64,000 nucleotides of DNA from Sphingobacterium arenae (GCF_014692505.1 NZ_JACNYK010000002.1:868001-932000); one strand, 5' to 3'; shown: positions 8,689 through 17,819, numbered from the stretch's first letter. The notes: generated by a model not told the origin, from the sequence alone. A program made the numbers and translations.

Positions 8689-10530
8689 CTACCGCTCGAC
8701 TAACTCCTTGACGGTATCACCATATCTATCCACCTTATCCGCCTCTATTTTGGTTAGTCGATGCCACCTTTTAAACGTGTTGATAAAAACAACTAACATC
8801 AATACCATCGCTAATAAAGCCAATGATGCCAGTAGGTATTGTCCTTGCGGCAAATAGATATAGCGAACCTGTTCATAGCCTGCCCAGAATGTGATGATAG
8901 CCATAAACACACCCGGTATCGCAGCGCAAAGCGCATACTTCCCTCGGTTAATACGGATCAGCATCGTCGTACAAACGATAAGCCCACAAGCCGCGAGCAA
9001 CTGGTTACTTATACCGAATAACGGCCATATACTGCTTACGTTTCCCGTATAAACCAAATATCCCCATGAAAATGTAAAGATCAAACTACAGATAATAATA
9101 CCGGGCATCCAGTTCTTGTCATTAAACTTAGGCATTACCGTACCCAACATTTCCTGCAAAAAGAATCGCCCTACTCGCGTACCCGCATCTATTGCTGTTA
9201 AAATAAAAACAGCTTCAAACATGATAGCAAAATTGTACCAATACGCCATCACATCGTCCATAAATGGTATTTTATTAAAAATATGTGCCATACCCACAGC
9301 CAATGAAACCGCTCCACCCGTTCTCCCATGCAAGTCCACTCCTATTTTCTCACTGAAATGTGCTAAGTCTACGGGTTGCAAATGCGGATGAGCAGCAATA
9401 AAGGATTCATACATTTCTTTTGGGGTGTTGATAGCAAAGTAATCTCCCGGAACTAATGTACAAGCCGCAATCAATGCCATTAATGCCACAAACCCCTCCA
9501 CCAGCATGGCACCGTAACCTACGAAAAGAATTTCTTTCTCATTGGTCAACATCTTCGGTGTTGTTCCGGTCGCGATTACCGCATGAAAACCAGAAATTGC
9601 ACCACAAGCAATCACAATAAAGATAAATGGTAAAACAGGCCCTCCGATTACCGGTCCACCACCGTGGATAAACGATGTAATGGCGGGCATTTCGATGGTA
9701 GGTTGCACGAAAATAATCCCTATAGCCAGCATGAGAATCGTACCGATTTTCAAATAAGTCGATAAATAATCTCTCGGAACCAGTAACAACCATACGGGAA
9801 GAACCGATGCTAAAAAACCGTATATCGTGATGGCAATGGATATCGTTTCTACCCGCCAATGGAACAGGCTGCTGATAGCAGCAATCTGCATCAATTCATG
9901 TCCGCCGATAATACTGGCAATCAATAATATCCCGCCAATAATACTCGCTATCGTAACGCTATTTTTCCGATAGCGCATAATTAACCCCATGAGAATCGCA
10001 ATCGGCATCGTGGCAATAACAGTGAATAAAGACCAAGAAGCTTCGTGCATCGCACTGATGCAGGCCAACGATAACCCCGCCAAGGTCAGAATTAAAATAA
10101 ACAGCACCGCAAAACCTGTTATTAAACCGGTACCTTTGCCAATTTCCTTACCCGCTATCGTAGCCAGGCTTTCCCCTTTATGTCTTACGGAAGCAAAAAG
10201 GACCACCATATCGTGTACTCCTCCCCCAAGCACACAGCCGATCAAAATCCACAGGGTTCCCGGAAGATAACCGAATTGGGCTGCTAAGACAGGTCCTACT
10301 AGTGGACCCGCTGCTGCAATAGCCGCAAAATGGTGTCCAAAAAGAACATTTTTGTTGGTAGCCACATAATCTTTGCCATCGGCAAATTCCACTGCAGGCG
10401 TAACATTCTTTGCATTGAGGCGTAACACTTTATTCGCCATAAAAATCCCATAAAAGCGATATGCGATTGCAAATAATAATAGTGCGACAAACACTAGGGT
10501 AAGGGCATTAACGCCGTTTAAATATTCCAT
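8689..10530 (-). CDS. cstA: CstA family carbon starvation / pyruvate transporter
   Basis: An inner-membrane protein of 613 residues with about 16-18 hydrophobic segments, of the CstA/BtsT family, whose studied members take up pyruvate (proton symport) and have also been linked to peptide uptake. Family signatures are seen near residues 65-110 (FGHHFAAIAAAGPLVGPVLAAQFGYLPG, GGVHDM) and in the second half (GFHAVIATGTTPKM). Length lies between BtsT-type (about 700) and shorter CstA forms. It is divergent from poxB, an enzyme that oxidises pyruvate, which supports a pyruvate substrate. Shared upstream elements suggest co-regulation. Confidence 0.9.
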   Translation of the reverse strand: MEYLNGVNALTLVFVALLLFAIAYRFYGIFMANKVLRLNAKNVTPAVEFADGKDYVATNKNVLFGHHFAAIAAAGPLVGPVLAAQFGYLPGTLWILIGCVLGGGVHDMVVLFASVRHKGESLATIAGKEIGKGTGLITGFAVLFILILTLAGLSLACISAMHEASWSLFTVIATMPIAILMGLIMRYRKNSVTIASIIGGILLIASIIGGHELMQIAAISSLFHWRVETISIAITIYGFLASVLPVWLLLVPRDYLSTYLKIGTILMLAIGIIFVQPTIEMPAITSFIHGGGPVIGGPVLPFIFIVIACGAISGFHAVIATGTTPKMLTNEKEILFVGYGAMLVEGFVALMALIAACTLVPGDYFAINTPKEMYESFIAAHPHLQPVDLAHFSEKIGVDLHGRTGGAVSLAVGMAHIFNKIPFMDDVMAYWYNFAIMFEAVFILTAIDAGTRVGRFFLQEMLGTVMPKFNDKNWMPGIIICSLIFTFSWGYLVYTGNVSSIWPLFGISNQLLAACGLIVCTTMLIRINRGKYALCAAIPGVFMAIITFWAGYEQVRYIYLPQGQYLLASLALLAMVLMLVVFINTFKRWHRLTKIEADKVDRYGDTVKELVER

Positions 10531-10545
10531 TTATATTTATTAAAA

Positions 10546-10675
10546 AAGGATTATAACTGTGAAGGCAATATTAAATATTTTTATTTACAAATCAAATTTG
10601 AGTTTGATTATAAAAACAGCTGCATCAGCTACTTTAAAACCATTTACTGTCTATCGTGTTTTATAGTTAATCCTT
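10546..10675. promoter_or_regulatory. Divergent cstA/poxB control region with shared elements
   Basis: Read toward each gene, both start regions carry a like-oriented element: AGTTATAATCCTT for cstA (minus strand, 10546-10558) and AGTTAATCCTT for poxB (10665-10675). Between them is a dyad AATCAAA-N6-TTTGATT (10590-10609). The symmetry points to joint control by one factor, which is an inference. Confidence 0.45.
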
Positions 10676-10704
10676 ATACAGTTAACGTCCTTTATAGAAA
10701 AAAT

Positions 10705-12441
10705 ATGGCAAAACTTATAGCAGATCAACTTGTAGAAACCATAGCACAGGCCGGTATTAAACGTATTTATGCAGTCGCTGGCGATAGTCTAAATGAAGTA
10801 AATGACGCCGTGCGTCGATCTAATGACATTGAATGGATCCACGTACGGCACGAAGAGACGGGCGCATTTGCTGCGGCGGCGGAAGCCGAACTTAACGGTA
10901 TTGCTTGTTGTGCAGGAAGCAGCGGCCCAGGACATGTACACCTGATCAATGGATTGTATGAGGCACAACGCAACAATGTTCCGGTATTGGCCATTGCTTC
11001 AACTTGTGCAACCGACGAATTTGGCACAGGTTATTTTCAAGAAACAAACACGATAAAACTTTTTGCAGACTGCAGTGGTTATAACGAAATTGCTACGACT
11101 CCTAAACAGCTTCCGCGCATGTTGCAAGCAGCTTTACAGCACGCGCACGCCAAGGGAGAAGTAGCTGTTTTGGGATTTCCGGGGGATCTCAGTAAAGAAA
11201 AAGCGGAAGAAAGTAGTGTCACTCCCTACCTTTTAAAACAACGTCCGGTTTTCCGACCTGCCGATAATGAGTTGCACGAACTGGCCCAAAGATTAAATAA
11301 AGCGACTAAAATCACGATTTTCTGTGGGTTTGGTGCGATAGAAGCACATCCAGAAATCGTCGCTCTGGCCGGTTTACTAAAATCACCTGTGGCTTACTCC
11401 TTTCGCGGCAAAATGGGCATACAGTATGACAATCCCTATGAAGTGGGGATGACTGGCTTACTCGGATTACCCTCAGCCTTTTACGCGATGCACAATGCAA
11501 CGTTGTTATTACTCCTTGGAACGGACTTTCCCTATAAGGAGTTTATGCCAGATGATCTCGAAATTATACAAGTGGACAAACGCGCGGAGCGTCTGGGACG
11601 CAAGGCTAAGGTGTCTTTGGGCTTGGCAGGAAACATAAAAGATACATTGGAAGCATTACTCCCTTTAATAGAAGAAAAAAAGGATGATGCATTCTTGCAA
11701 AAACAATTAGAGAAATATCAGGATGTCAAGAAGTCACTTCGCACCTATGTGGAAGATACCGGTAAGCAACACGCCATATCGCCAGAATTTTTAACCGATA
11801 CCATTAATAGATTAGCCCATGACGACGCCATTTTCACCGTGGATACGGGGATGTGCTGTGTGTGGGGAGCACGATACTTACACGCTACAGGAAAACGAAT
11901 ATTATTGGGTTCATTCACGCACGGATCGATGGCCAATGCATTACCGCATGCCATCGGAGCTGCTTTAGCTAGACCAACGCAACAGGTTATAGCACTGTGT
12001 GGAGACGGGGGGTTGTCTATGATGATGGGCGATCTAGCTACCGTGGTGCAATATAAGCTCCCTATAAAAATAGTGGTTTTCGACAACCGATCGCTAGGTA
12101 TGGTCAGATTAGAGATGCAGGTTGAGGGACTGCCAGACGGTGAAACCGACATGTACAATCCTGATTTTGCCAAAATAGGTGATGCCATGGGTATGAACAG
12201 CTTTACAATAGATTCCCCTGATGAAGTGGAAGTCACACTACAAAATGCATTTGCTGTTAACGGACCGGCCTTGATTCATGTATATACCAATCCCGATTCA
12301 CTTGCCATGCCTCCAAAGATAGAATTTGAGCAGTTAAAGGGAATGGCATCTTCCCTGGGTAAGATGATGCTCCACGGTGATTTTAAAGATGTTGCCAATA
12401 TCATTAAAAGCAATTATAAGCATCTTAAAGATGTGTTTTAG
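10705..12441 (+). CDS. poxB: Pyruvate oxidase / pyruvate dehydrogenase (quinone), TPP-dependent
   Basis: A 578-residue ThDP- and FAD-dependent enzyme that, by homology, oxidatively decarboxylates pyruvate to acetate and CO2 and passes electrons to quinone. The N-terminal PYR domain has the catalytic glutamate in VRHEETGAFAA. The ThDP motif begins GDGGLSMMMGD and ends with FDNRSLG in the PP domain (about residues 430-470). Sequence such as AVCAGSxGPGxxHLINGLY and GSGYFQET-like GTGYFQET matches E. coli PoxB rather than acetolactate synthase. The C-terminal lipid-binding tail of PoxB is not clearly recognisable. The divergent pyruvate transporter gene fits this role. Confidence 0.88.
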   Translation: MAKLIADQLVETIAQAGIKRIYAVAGDSLNEVNDAVRRSNDIEWIHVRHEETGAFAAAAEAELNGIACCAGSSGPGHVHLINGLYEAQRNNVPVLAIASTCATDEFGTGYFQETNTIKLFADCSGYNEIATTPKQLPRMLQAALQHAHAKGEVAVLGFPGDLSKEKAEESSVTPYLLKQRPVFRPADNELHELAQRLNKATKITIFCGFGAIEAHPEIVALAGLLKSPVAYSFRGKMGIQYDNPYEVGMTGLLGLPSAFYAMHNATLLLLLGTDFPYKEFMPDDLEIIQVDKRAERLGRKAKVSLGLAGNIKDTLEALLPLIEEKKDDAFLQKQLEKYQDVKKSLRTYVEDTGKQHAISPEFLTDTINRLAHDDAIFTVDTGMCCVWGARYLHATGKRILLGSFTHGSMANALPHAIGAALARPTQQVIALCGDGGLSMMMGDLATVVQYKLPIKIVVFDNRSLGMVRLEMQVEGLPDGETDMYNPDFAKIGDAMGMNSFTIDSPDEVEVTLQNAFAVNGPALIHVYTNPDSLAMPPKIEFEQLKGMASSLGKMMLHGDFKDVANIIKSNYKHLKDVF

Positions 12442-12461
12442 ACAACGTTCTGTTTATTCCA

Positions 12462-13538
12462 TTACGGAATATTCAATAAAGCATGCTGCGAAGCCGTAAA
12501 AATATGACGAAATACAATATTCAATTCGTTCTCACGCTGTGCGCCAGCAATGCCTGTATAGGGGAACAAATTCACCGTCCCGATCCGGACATCGTCTGCA
12601 AGTTCTCTACTTATTGTCGTTATTTCTTCCAAAAACTCTTTTTCAGGCGCTCTCTTATTCCAAGTTTCTTCCATGAGCTGATAAAGACGGTCACGTTTTT
12701 CCTCAAAAGCATGTCTTACCGTATCGACCTTCTTAAACAATATTTTTCCTTTCTCCACAGCCCACTCCGGATCAGATGCTTTAATTAGAAGTTGTTTTTC
12801 AAAAAGATCAAGAAACCGCCGAAACATTCCGATATAATTTACAGCTAATGTACATTCGGCAAAAGTCATAAACGGATAATAAAAAACGGGTTCTTCACTT
12901 ACGCGCTTATCGGGATGTAGATCAAAAGCGCGTTCTTCCGAAACTTTCAATTCGCTAATAGAAAAACTATGGCTTGCCGTACATTCCAATCCAAATGTAT
13001 CCCAATCGTAGTGGATAAGCACATCCTCCCGATCTATAAAAAAGGAACGATAAACAGGATACCCAGTCGCGTCAATAACAGGCTTTCCATCTTCGTATAT
13101 CCAAGCATTTAAGGTAAAATGCGTTAAATGAGGAGCTCCCGTAGCATATTTCCACGCTCCACTGATGATAAAACTATTTCCCGTTTTATCGGCTCTTCCG
13201 GAAGGTTTACCGCTCCCGCCCCAACAAACTTTATTCTGTTTGAAAATTGTTTCCGCCAACGTCGAATCAATAAATCCAGCAAACATATTTGCACCGGCGC
13301 AAAGCGTTACAGTCCAGCCGAAGCCACCGTCGGCGTAAGCCAACTCTTCCAGTAGCCGGCAACCTTCAATCAATTTCGCATTTCGTCCTCCGTAAACTTT
13401 GGGCACCCATAGATTAAACCAGTTTTGCTGATATATCAGTTCCAAAAGCTCGGGAGTCAACGCTTTTCGTTGGATGCTTTCACGAATGGAATCTTTAATA
13501 AGGTAACGGCTTTCTGTATTAAGCATCATGAGTTTCAA
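12462..13538 (-). CDS. Acyl-CoA dehydrogenase-like flavoprotein in the TPP-riboswitch operon
   Basis: A 358-residue protein with the acyl-CoA dehydrogenase fold: helical N-domain (LLEELAYADGGFGWTVTLCAGANMFAG), a beta middle domain (WGGSGKPSGRADKTGNSFIISGAWKYATGAPHL), and a helical C-domain ending in FRHIFTASQHALL. The form resembles the flavin-dependent monooxygenase branch (HsaA/DszC-like), which uses FMNH2 or FADH2, more than true acyl-CoA dehydrogenases, because the usual catalytic Glu region is not clear. It overlaps the 3' end of pnuT by up to 20 bp (starts at 13538, 13529 or 13526 are possible), so it is translated from the same riboswitch-controlled mRNA. A thiamine-related role is an inference. 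Confidence 0.72.
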   Translation of the reverse strand: MKLMMLNTESRYLIKDSIRESIQRKALTPELLELIYQQNWFNLWVPKVYGGRNAKLIEGCRLLEELAYADGGFGWTVTLCAGANMFAGFIDSTLAETIFKQNKVCWGGSGKPSGRADKTGNSFIISGAWKYATGAPHLTHFTLNAWIYEDGKPVIDATGYPVYRSFFIDREDVLIHYDWDTFGLECTASHSFSISELKVSEERAFDLHPDKRVSEEPVFYYPFMTFAECTLAVNYIGMFRRFLDLFEKQLLIKASDPEWAVEKGKILFKKVDTVRHAFEEKRDRLYQLMEETWNKRAPEKEFLEEITTISRELADDVRIGTVNLFPYTGIAGAQRENELNIVFRHIFTASQHALLNIP

Positions 13539-14145
13539 ATTGAGTAGACATTATTTTCTTCCATTTCATATAGCCCGAAATCGCCACAATAAATAGGAAT
13601 ATCGTTAGACACGCAAAGAGATAAAGTTCCTTATAGAATAATAAGGGAACAGCGACAAAGTTACTTATATTTAGTAGTATCCAGTTTTCAATTTTACGTT
13701 TAGCAAGCAGCCACATCCCGGCCCAGGCCGTGCTGGATACAAAGGCGTCCATGATCGGGACATCCGAATCCGTAAAGTAAGTCAAAAAACCGAACAACAG
13801 GAAATAGCCACCGATGACGATAGCTGCGACGAGCGACCAATCGCGTGTATTACATTTGGTTATATATATCTGCTGCTTGTTGTGGCTACTGTATTTCCAA
13901 TACCATAAGCCGTACACGCTCATGATTAAATAATATGCATTCAGCAGGATCTCGGCATATAATTTCGCCATGTATAACACCGAGATAGTCAGGCAAATGC
14001 CAACAATGCCAAAAAAATAATTTGATATTTTGTTCCGACGAGATAAAAGTACTTGTACAACACCAAAAAGCACCGCTAATCGTTCTAACCAAGAAGTTTG
14101 AAGGAATCCGTTTTGTAGTTGTTCAATAAATTCTGATATCTGCAT
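13519..14145 (-). CDS. pnuT: PnuC/PnuT-family transporter, probable thiamine uptake
   Basis: A 208-residue membrane protein with about seven hydrophobic segments and the PnuC signature (LERLAVLFGVVQVLLSRR, then NAYYLIMSVYGLWYWKY, and the late NWILLNISNFVAVPLLFYKELYLF). PnuC proteins move nicotinamide riboside; the PnuT branch moves thiamine. The TPP riboswitch just upstream makes thiamine the likely substrate. I took the ATG at 14145, which gives the normal N-terminus. A longer frame starts with GTG at 14181, only about 33 bases from the riboswitch. The gene is followed without a gap by the flavoprotein gene. Confidence 0.88.
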   Translation of the reverse strand: MQISEFIEQLQNGFLQTSWLERLAVLFGVVQVLLSRRNKISNYFFGIVGICLTISVLYMAKLYAEILLNAYYLIMSVYGLWYWKYSSHNKQQIYITKCNTRDWSLVAAIVIGGYFLLFGFLTYFTDSDVPIMDAFVSSTAWAGMWLLAKRKIENWILLNISNFVAVPLLFYKELYLFACLTIFLFIVAISGYMKWKKIMSTQFETHDA

Positions 14146-14213
14146 GCTGCTATAAGTATATAATGGGGAAATTGTCTCCACTTATGCGTACTTGCCTACT
14201 AAACCAGAATAGA

Positions 14214-14330
14214 TATCATCCCTACGCCAGCATTACCCGGATCAGGTTCATCCCGAAAACAGAACGGGATTGGGTATATTCTCAGCCTTGTAAGTCAAGC
14301 GATTCGCAAATCGCTTGGAAAAGCACCCCA
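14214..14330 (-). promoter_or_regulatory. TPP riboswitch (THI element)
   Basis: On the minus strand the conserved THI-box pieces occur in order: GGGGTGC near 14329, GGCTGAGA near 14288, then GAACCTGATCCGGGTAATG and GGCGTAGGGA near 14217-14250. Between the first two is a perfect extra hairpin (CAAGCGATT / AATCGCTTG), the variable P3 extension. It sits 70-110 bases before pnuT. In Bacteroidota such elements commonly act on translation of the downstream gene. Its 5' end is only 14 bases beyond the mqo stop codon, so the transcript may come from mqo. Confidence 0.95.
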
Positions 14331-14344
14331 TAAGTATATTTAGC

Positions 14345-15838
14345 TTACGCTAACTGTAAAGCTTCGCTCGACCGACGTCTAACCTCTTCGCATAAAGTCG
14401 GATCGTCATTTAAATTCTTGCCCCATGATGGAATAAGTTCACGAAGCTTTTTACGGTATTCATCCGATTTTGCTCTTTCGGGGAAACAACGTTTCAAGAG
14501 GTTAATCATGATGGGAACAGACGTAGATGCGCCTGGAGAGGCCCCCAGTAAGGCCGCTATAGAACCATCGCCGCTGGATACTACCTCCGTACCGAATTCT
14601 AAGATTCCTCCATGCTTCGGATCTTTTTTTATAACCTGCACGCGTTGCCCAGCCACCTCCACTTTCCAATCCTTCAGTTTTGCCGTGGGCATGAATTGTT
14701 TCAAGGCGTCCAATTTATCCGAAGGGCTTTTCATGACCTCCGTAATCAAATATTTTGTCAAATCCAGGTTGTGTAAACCTGCCGAAATCATCGGTTTGAT
14801 ATTCGATAGCTTAATCGAGGCCGGTAGGTCAAAATACGAACCTTTTTTTAAGAATTTGGTCGAAAATCCAGCATATGGGCCAAACAACAAGGCTTGCTCA
14901 CCATCAATATAGCGGGTATCCAAGTGAGGGACAGACATGGGCGGTGCGCCTACCGAAGCCTTTCCGTATACCTTAGCATGATGCTTCTCTATAATCTCTT
15001 TGTTCGTGCAACGCAACCATTGGCCGCCCACCGGAAATCCGCCGTAGCCCTTCGCTTCAGGAATACCCGATTTTTCCAGAAGGAGCAACGAACGTCCTCC
15101 CGCGCCGATGAACACAAATCTTGCTTTTATTTTACGTTTATCACCGGTGTTCATATCTTTGGTTTCGACTTCCCAACGCCCGTCATCTTCACGTTCTATA
15201 TCACGTACTTCTTGATTTAGGGAAAGCGTGATATTATCTTTTGTTTGTAAGTAACCGACTAAGTCGCGTGTCAGCGTACCAAAGTTGACATCGGTTCCGA
15301 TATCCATGCGCGTCGCAGCCATCGGCTCGTGATGAGCACGGTCTTCCATCATCAGGGGAATCCACTCCTTCAATACAGATTTATCTTCTGTATATACCAT
15401 CCCTTTAAATAAATTTTCTTTTTCCATCGCGTTGTAGCGTGTACGCAGAAATTTCACGTCCTTCTCACCAAAGACGGCACTCATGTGGGGTACTTGGCGG
15501 ATGAATTCAGTCGGATTTTTTAAGATACCCTTTTCAACCAAATAGGCCCAAAATTGTTTAGAAATCTCAAATTGCTCCGCAATATTAATTGCCTTGTCTA
15601 TTTTAACACTACCATCGGGTTGTTCGGGCGTATAATTTAATTCGCATAAAGCAGAATGCCCTGTGCCGGCGTTATTCCAAGCATCTGAACTTTCGGCTGC
15701 TACCACGTCCAGTCGCTCAATGATTTCGATGTTGATGTCAGGACTTAACTCATTGATTAAGGTTCCCAATGTAGCGCTCATAATCCCCGCTCCAATCAAC
15801 ACGACATCGACTTCAGAATTTTTAGCTTTTTTACCCAT
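14345..15838 (-). CDS. mqo: Malate:quinone oxidoreductase
   Basis: A membrane-associated FAD enzyme of 497 residues that oxidises malate to oxaloacetate and reduces quinone in the TCA cycle. The N-terminus has the FAD-binding GAGIMSATLG motif. Family blocks follow: AWNNAGTGHSALCELNYTP, NFGTLTRDLVGYL, and the C-terminal GDGSIAALLGASPGASTSV. The length equals the typical 490-500. The start at 15838 (MGKKAKNSEVDVVLIGAG) fits the family; the 11 extra upstream codons to 15871 are probably untranslated. A TPP riboswitch begins 14 bases after the stop. Confidence 0.96.
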   Translation of the reverse strand: MGKKAKNSEVDVVLIGAGIMSATLGTLINELSPDINIEIIERLDVVAAESSDAWNNAGTGHSALCELNYTPEQPDGSVKIDKAINIAEQFEISKQFWAYLVEKGILKNPTEFIRQVPHMSAVFGEKDVKFLRTRYNAMEKENLFKGMVYTEDKSVLKEWIPLMMEDRAHHEPMAATRMDIGTDVNFGTLTRDLVGYLQTKDNITLSLNQEVRDIEREDDGRWEVETKDMNTGDKRKIKARFVFIGAGGRSLLLLEKSGIPEAKGYGGFPVGGQWLRCTNKEIIEKHHAKVYGKASVGAPPMSVPHLDTRYIDGEQALLFGPYAGFSTKFLKKGSYFDLPASIKLSNIKPMISAGLHNLDLTKYLITEVMKSPSDKLDALKQFMPTAKLKDWKVEVAGQRVQVIKKDPKHGGILEFGTEVVSSGDGSIAALLGASPGASTSVPIMINLLKRCFPERAKSDEYRKKLRELIPSWGKNLNDDPTLCEEVRRRSSEALQLA

Positions 15839-15949
15839 AGTTTCAAAATTGCGTACAAAATTAACATTCAAATCGGTTATAACCGAATGAAAGTGTCAAA
15901 ATTCTTTCATTATTCTTGATATTTTTTTAACAGTCGATATCATTTCTAA

Positions 15950-15990
15950 CAAAAAAAATAAAAACCCATGAATAGTTATATTCATGGGTC
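15950..15990 (-). terminator. Intrinsic terminator of the DUF4168 gene
   Basis: Perfect 10-bp stem ACCCATGAAT (15964-15973) / ATTCATGGGT (15980-15989), followed on the minus strand by TTTTTATTTTTTTTG. It lies about 30 bases after the DUF4168 stop. Confidence 0.85.
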
Positions 15991-16020
15991 GCCATATTTG
16001 TATACAGATTTTTTGTATCG

Positions 16021-16545
16021 TTACTGCTGAGGTTGCGCGCTTTGTTCTTCTTGTAGCTCTAGCAAAACGCCATCTAACTCGCCTTTTACTTTTTCGCTGT
16101 TTTGATAAGCATACATAATTTGTTCAAATTTCTGTATATCAATTCCCTCTTCTTTTATAGCTTCTTGAATATCTCCGCCAATTTCGTCTTGAATTTTCAT
16201 TATTTTTTCAAAAGCATTATTGAACATTTTCTGATCTTCGGCACTTTCATTTTGGATACCTTCCTCTGAATTTTCCTTTGCTTGCGCCATCGTATTAAAC
16301 TTTTCTACTGTTAAACCCTCTTCTTTGACCGCGTTCGCCATACTTTCGCGCACTCCCATTTGTATAGCTTCCACTTTGGAGCTTGCTTTTACAAACGATA
16401 TTAGTTCTTCTTTTTGGAAATCCTCTTTCAATTCCGGTTCTTGCGTGGGGCTGGGTGCCTGCGCCATCGCTCCAAGGCCAACCGTCACCATCACGGCTAA
16501 TAAAATTACTTTTAGTTTCTGCATAATAAATTTACTTCTGTTCAT
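16021..16545 (-). CDS. Exported DUF4168 domain protein
   Basis: A protein of about 174 residues with an N-terminal signal peptide (KLKVILLAVMVTVGLGAMAQA) and a helical acidic body. The body has two similar stretches of DUF4168 type (LTVEKFNTMAQAKENSEEG and IDIQKFEQIMYAYQNSEKV), suggesting an internal repeat. It is probably periplasmic; the function is unknown. The start is ambiguous: ATG codons at 16551, 16545 and 16524 all leave a usable signal peptide, and the frame is open to 16587. It has its own terminator and is flanked by mqo and the fabG-like gene. Confidence 0.8.
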   Translation of the reverse strand: MNRSKFIMQKLKVILLAVMVTVGLGAMAQAPSPTQEPELKEDFQKEELISFVKASSKVEAIQMGVRESMANAVKEEGLTVEKFNTMAQAKENSEEGIQNESAEDQKMFNNAFEKIMKIQDEIGGDIQEAIKEEGIDIQKFEQIMYAYQNSEKVKGELDGVLLELQEEQSAQPQQ

Positions 16546-16720
16546 ACTCATTTCGTTTTTCGAAAACTCCATATATATAAAACGCATACAAATGATATTA
16601 TTGCCTAAACTCGGATTTATATAGAAAAATATAGTCTAATTAAACCTCGATTTGCTTCCAACAGTTAAAAAAGAACCGGGCGAAAGCAAGAGACACATTT
16701 TAGTTCATTTAAAAATTCAT

Positions 16721-16753
16721 TTCGTGAATGCAAAGCATTTTATTTAGGTTTGT
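16721..16753 (+). promoter_or_regulatory. Shared promoter/operator element, copy 1 (fabG-like gene)
   Basis: A 33-bp sequence with a dyad AATGC-AAA-GCATT (16727-16739) and a -7 box TAGGTTTG (16745-16752). It is found again at 26594-26626 with 31 of 33 bases the same. The dyad lies between the presumed -33 (TTCG) and -7 boxes, a typical repressor position. The expected transcript starts near 16760 and has a leader of about 175 bases; the rest of 16588-16935 shows no gene. Confidence 0.6.
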
Positions 16754-16935
16754 CAAATATTAAAAAAGGATACTGGAATCATATAGAATGGATCCAACAT
16801 GTTGCCATCATCATTAAACACACAGGAAAAGAATATGGCAATCATCGAAGGCTCCATCTAGCATATAAAACCGCCTACAGCAGTATGAATGCCTTTAAAA
16901 ATGTACACAGTAATGAACAAACAAAAAATAAACAG

Positions 16936-17679
16936 ATGAAATTATTAGCAGGCAAAACAGCTCTAGTAACAGGAGCATCAAAAGGCATCGGTAGAAAAAT
17001 AACCGAAGTTTTTGCTCAGCACGGAGCAAATGTTGCGTTTACCTATTTATCCTCTGTCGAAAAGGGAGAAGCCTTAGAGAAAGAATTACAAGTTTTTGGT
17101 ACACGGGTAAAAGGCTTTCGTTCGGATGCATCAAAATTTGACGAAGCAGAAAAATTAATCGAAGATATTGTCGCGGAATTCGGAACAATCGACGTGGTTG
17201 TTAACAATGCAGGGATTACAAAAGATGGCTTGCTGATGCGTATGACGGAGGAAAACTGGGATGATGTTATGAACGTTAATCTAAAATCCATTTTCAACGT
17301 GACCAAAACCGCCTCGAAAATTATGATGAAAAACCGCAAAGGGTCTTTTATCAACATGAGCTCGGTTGTTGGTGTACAGGGGAATGCCGGACAAGCAAAT
17401 TACGCTGCTTCCAAAGCGGGAATCATCGGTTTTTCTAAATCTGTAGCGAAAGAACTCGGTTCTCGGAATATCCGTACGAATGTGATCGCTCCAGGGTTTA
17501 TCCGTACGGAGATGACAGACGTGCTTGATCCGAAAGTCGTTGCGGGATGGGAGGCGAATATCCCGTTAAAACGTGCCGGAGAAGCAGAAGATGTAGCCAA
17601 CGCCTGTCTATTTTTAGCGTCTGACTTATCCGCGTACATCAATGGGCAAGTTTTGCCGGTTGACGGAGGAATGCTGTAA
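16936..17679 (+). CDS. fabG: FabG-type 3-oxoacyl-ACP reductase (SDR)
   Basis: An NADP(H)-dependent short-chain reductase of 247 residues that reduces 3-oxoacyl-ACP in fatty acid synthesis or a related acyl pathway. The Rossmann motif TGASKGIG, the NNAG motif, the catalytic Ser (MSSVVG) and the YAASK motif are all present. The tail NGQVLPVDGGML is typical of FabG. The start at 16936 gives the family N-terminus (MKLLAGKTALVTG); a longer frame from a TTG at 16750 would add 62 unlikely residues. The gene is not in a fab cluster and is driven by an element shared with the LuxE-like gene, so it may serve a special acyl pathway. Confidence 0.88.
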   Translation: MKLLAGKTALVTGASKGIGRKITEVFAQHGANVAFTYLSSVEKGEALEKELQVFGTRVKGFRSDASKFDEAEKLIEDIVAEFGTIDVVVNNAGITKDGLLMRMTEENWDDVMNVNLKSIFNVTKTASKIMMKNRKGSFINMSSVVGVQGNAGQANYAASKAGIIGFSKSVAKELGSRNIRTNVIAPGFIRTEMTDVLDPKVVAGWEANIPLKRAGEAEDVANACLFLASDLSAYINGQVLPVDGGML

Positions 17680-17738
17680 AGATAAGCTAACATAGTGGGC
17701 TTTCGGATGTCCACACGATGCGAATGTAAAAAAATGTT

Positions 17739-17770
17739 AAAGTCCTTGACATCCATGTCAAGGACTTTTT
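17739..17770 (+). terminator. Intrinsic terminator after the fabG-like gene
   Basis: Stem AAAGTCCTTGACAT (17739-17752) / ATGTCAAGGACTTT (17755-17768) followed by TTTATTTT. Near-perfect and well placed 60 bases after the stop. Confidence 0.85.
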
Positions 17771-17819
17771 ATTTTAGTACCATATTATCAAAACCAACTC
17801 ATTTTTAAAATTTTTATTT

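Noticed and set aside
11745..12236. 163-codon minus-strand ORF inside poxB
   Set aside because: Antisense shadow of the TPP-binding domain; no motif of its own.
14418..14912. 164-codon plus-strand ORF
   Set aside because: Antisense shadow of mqo.
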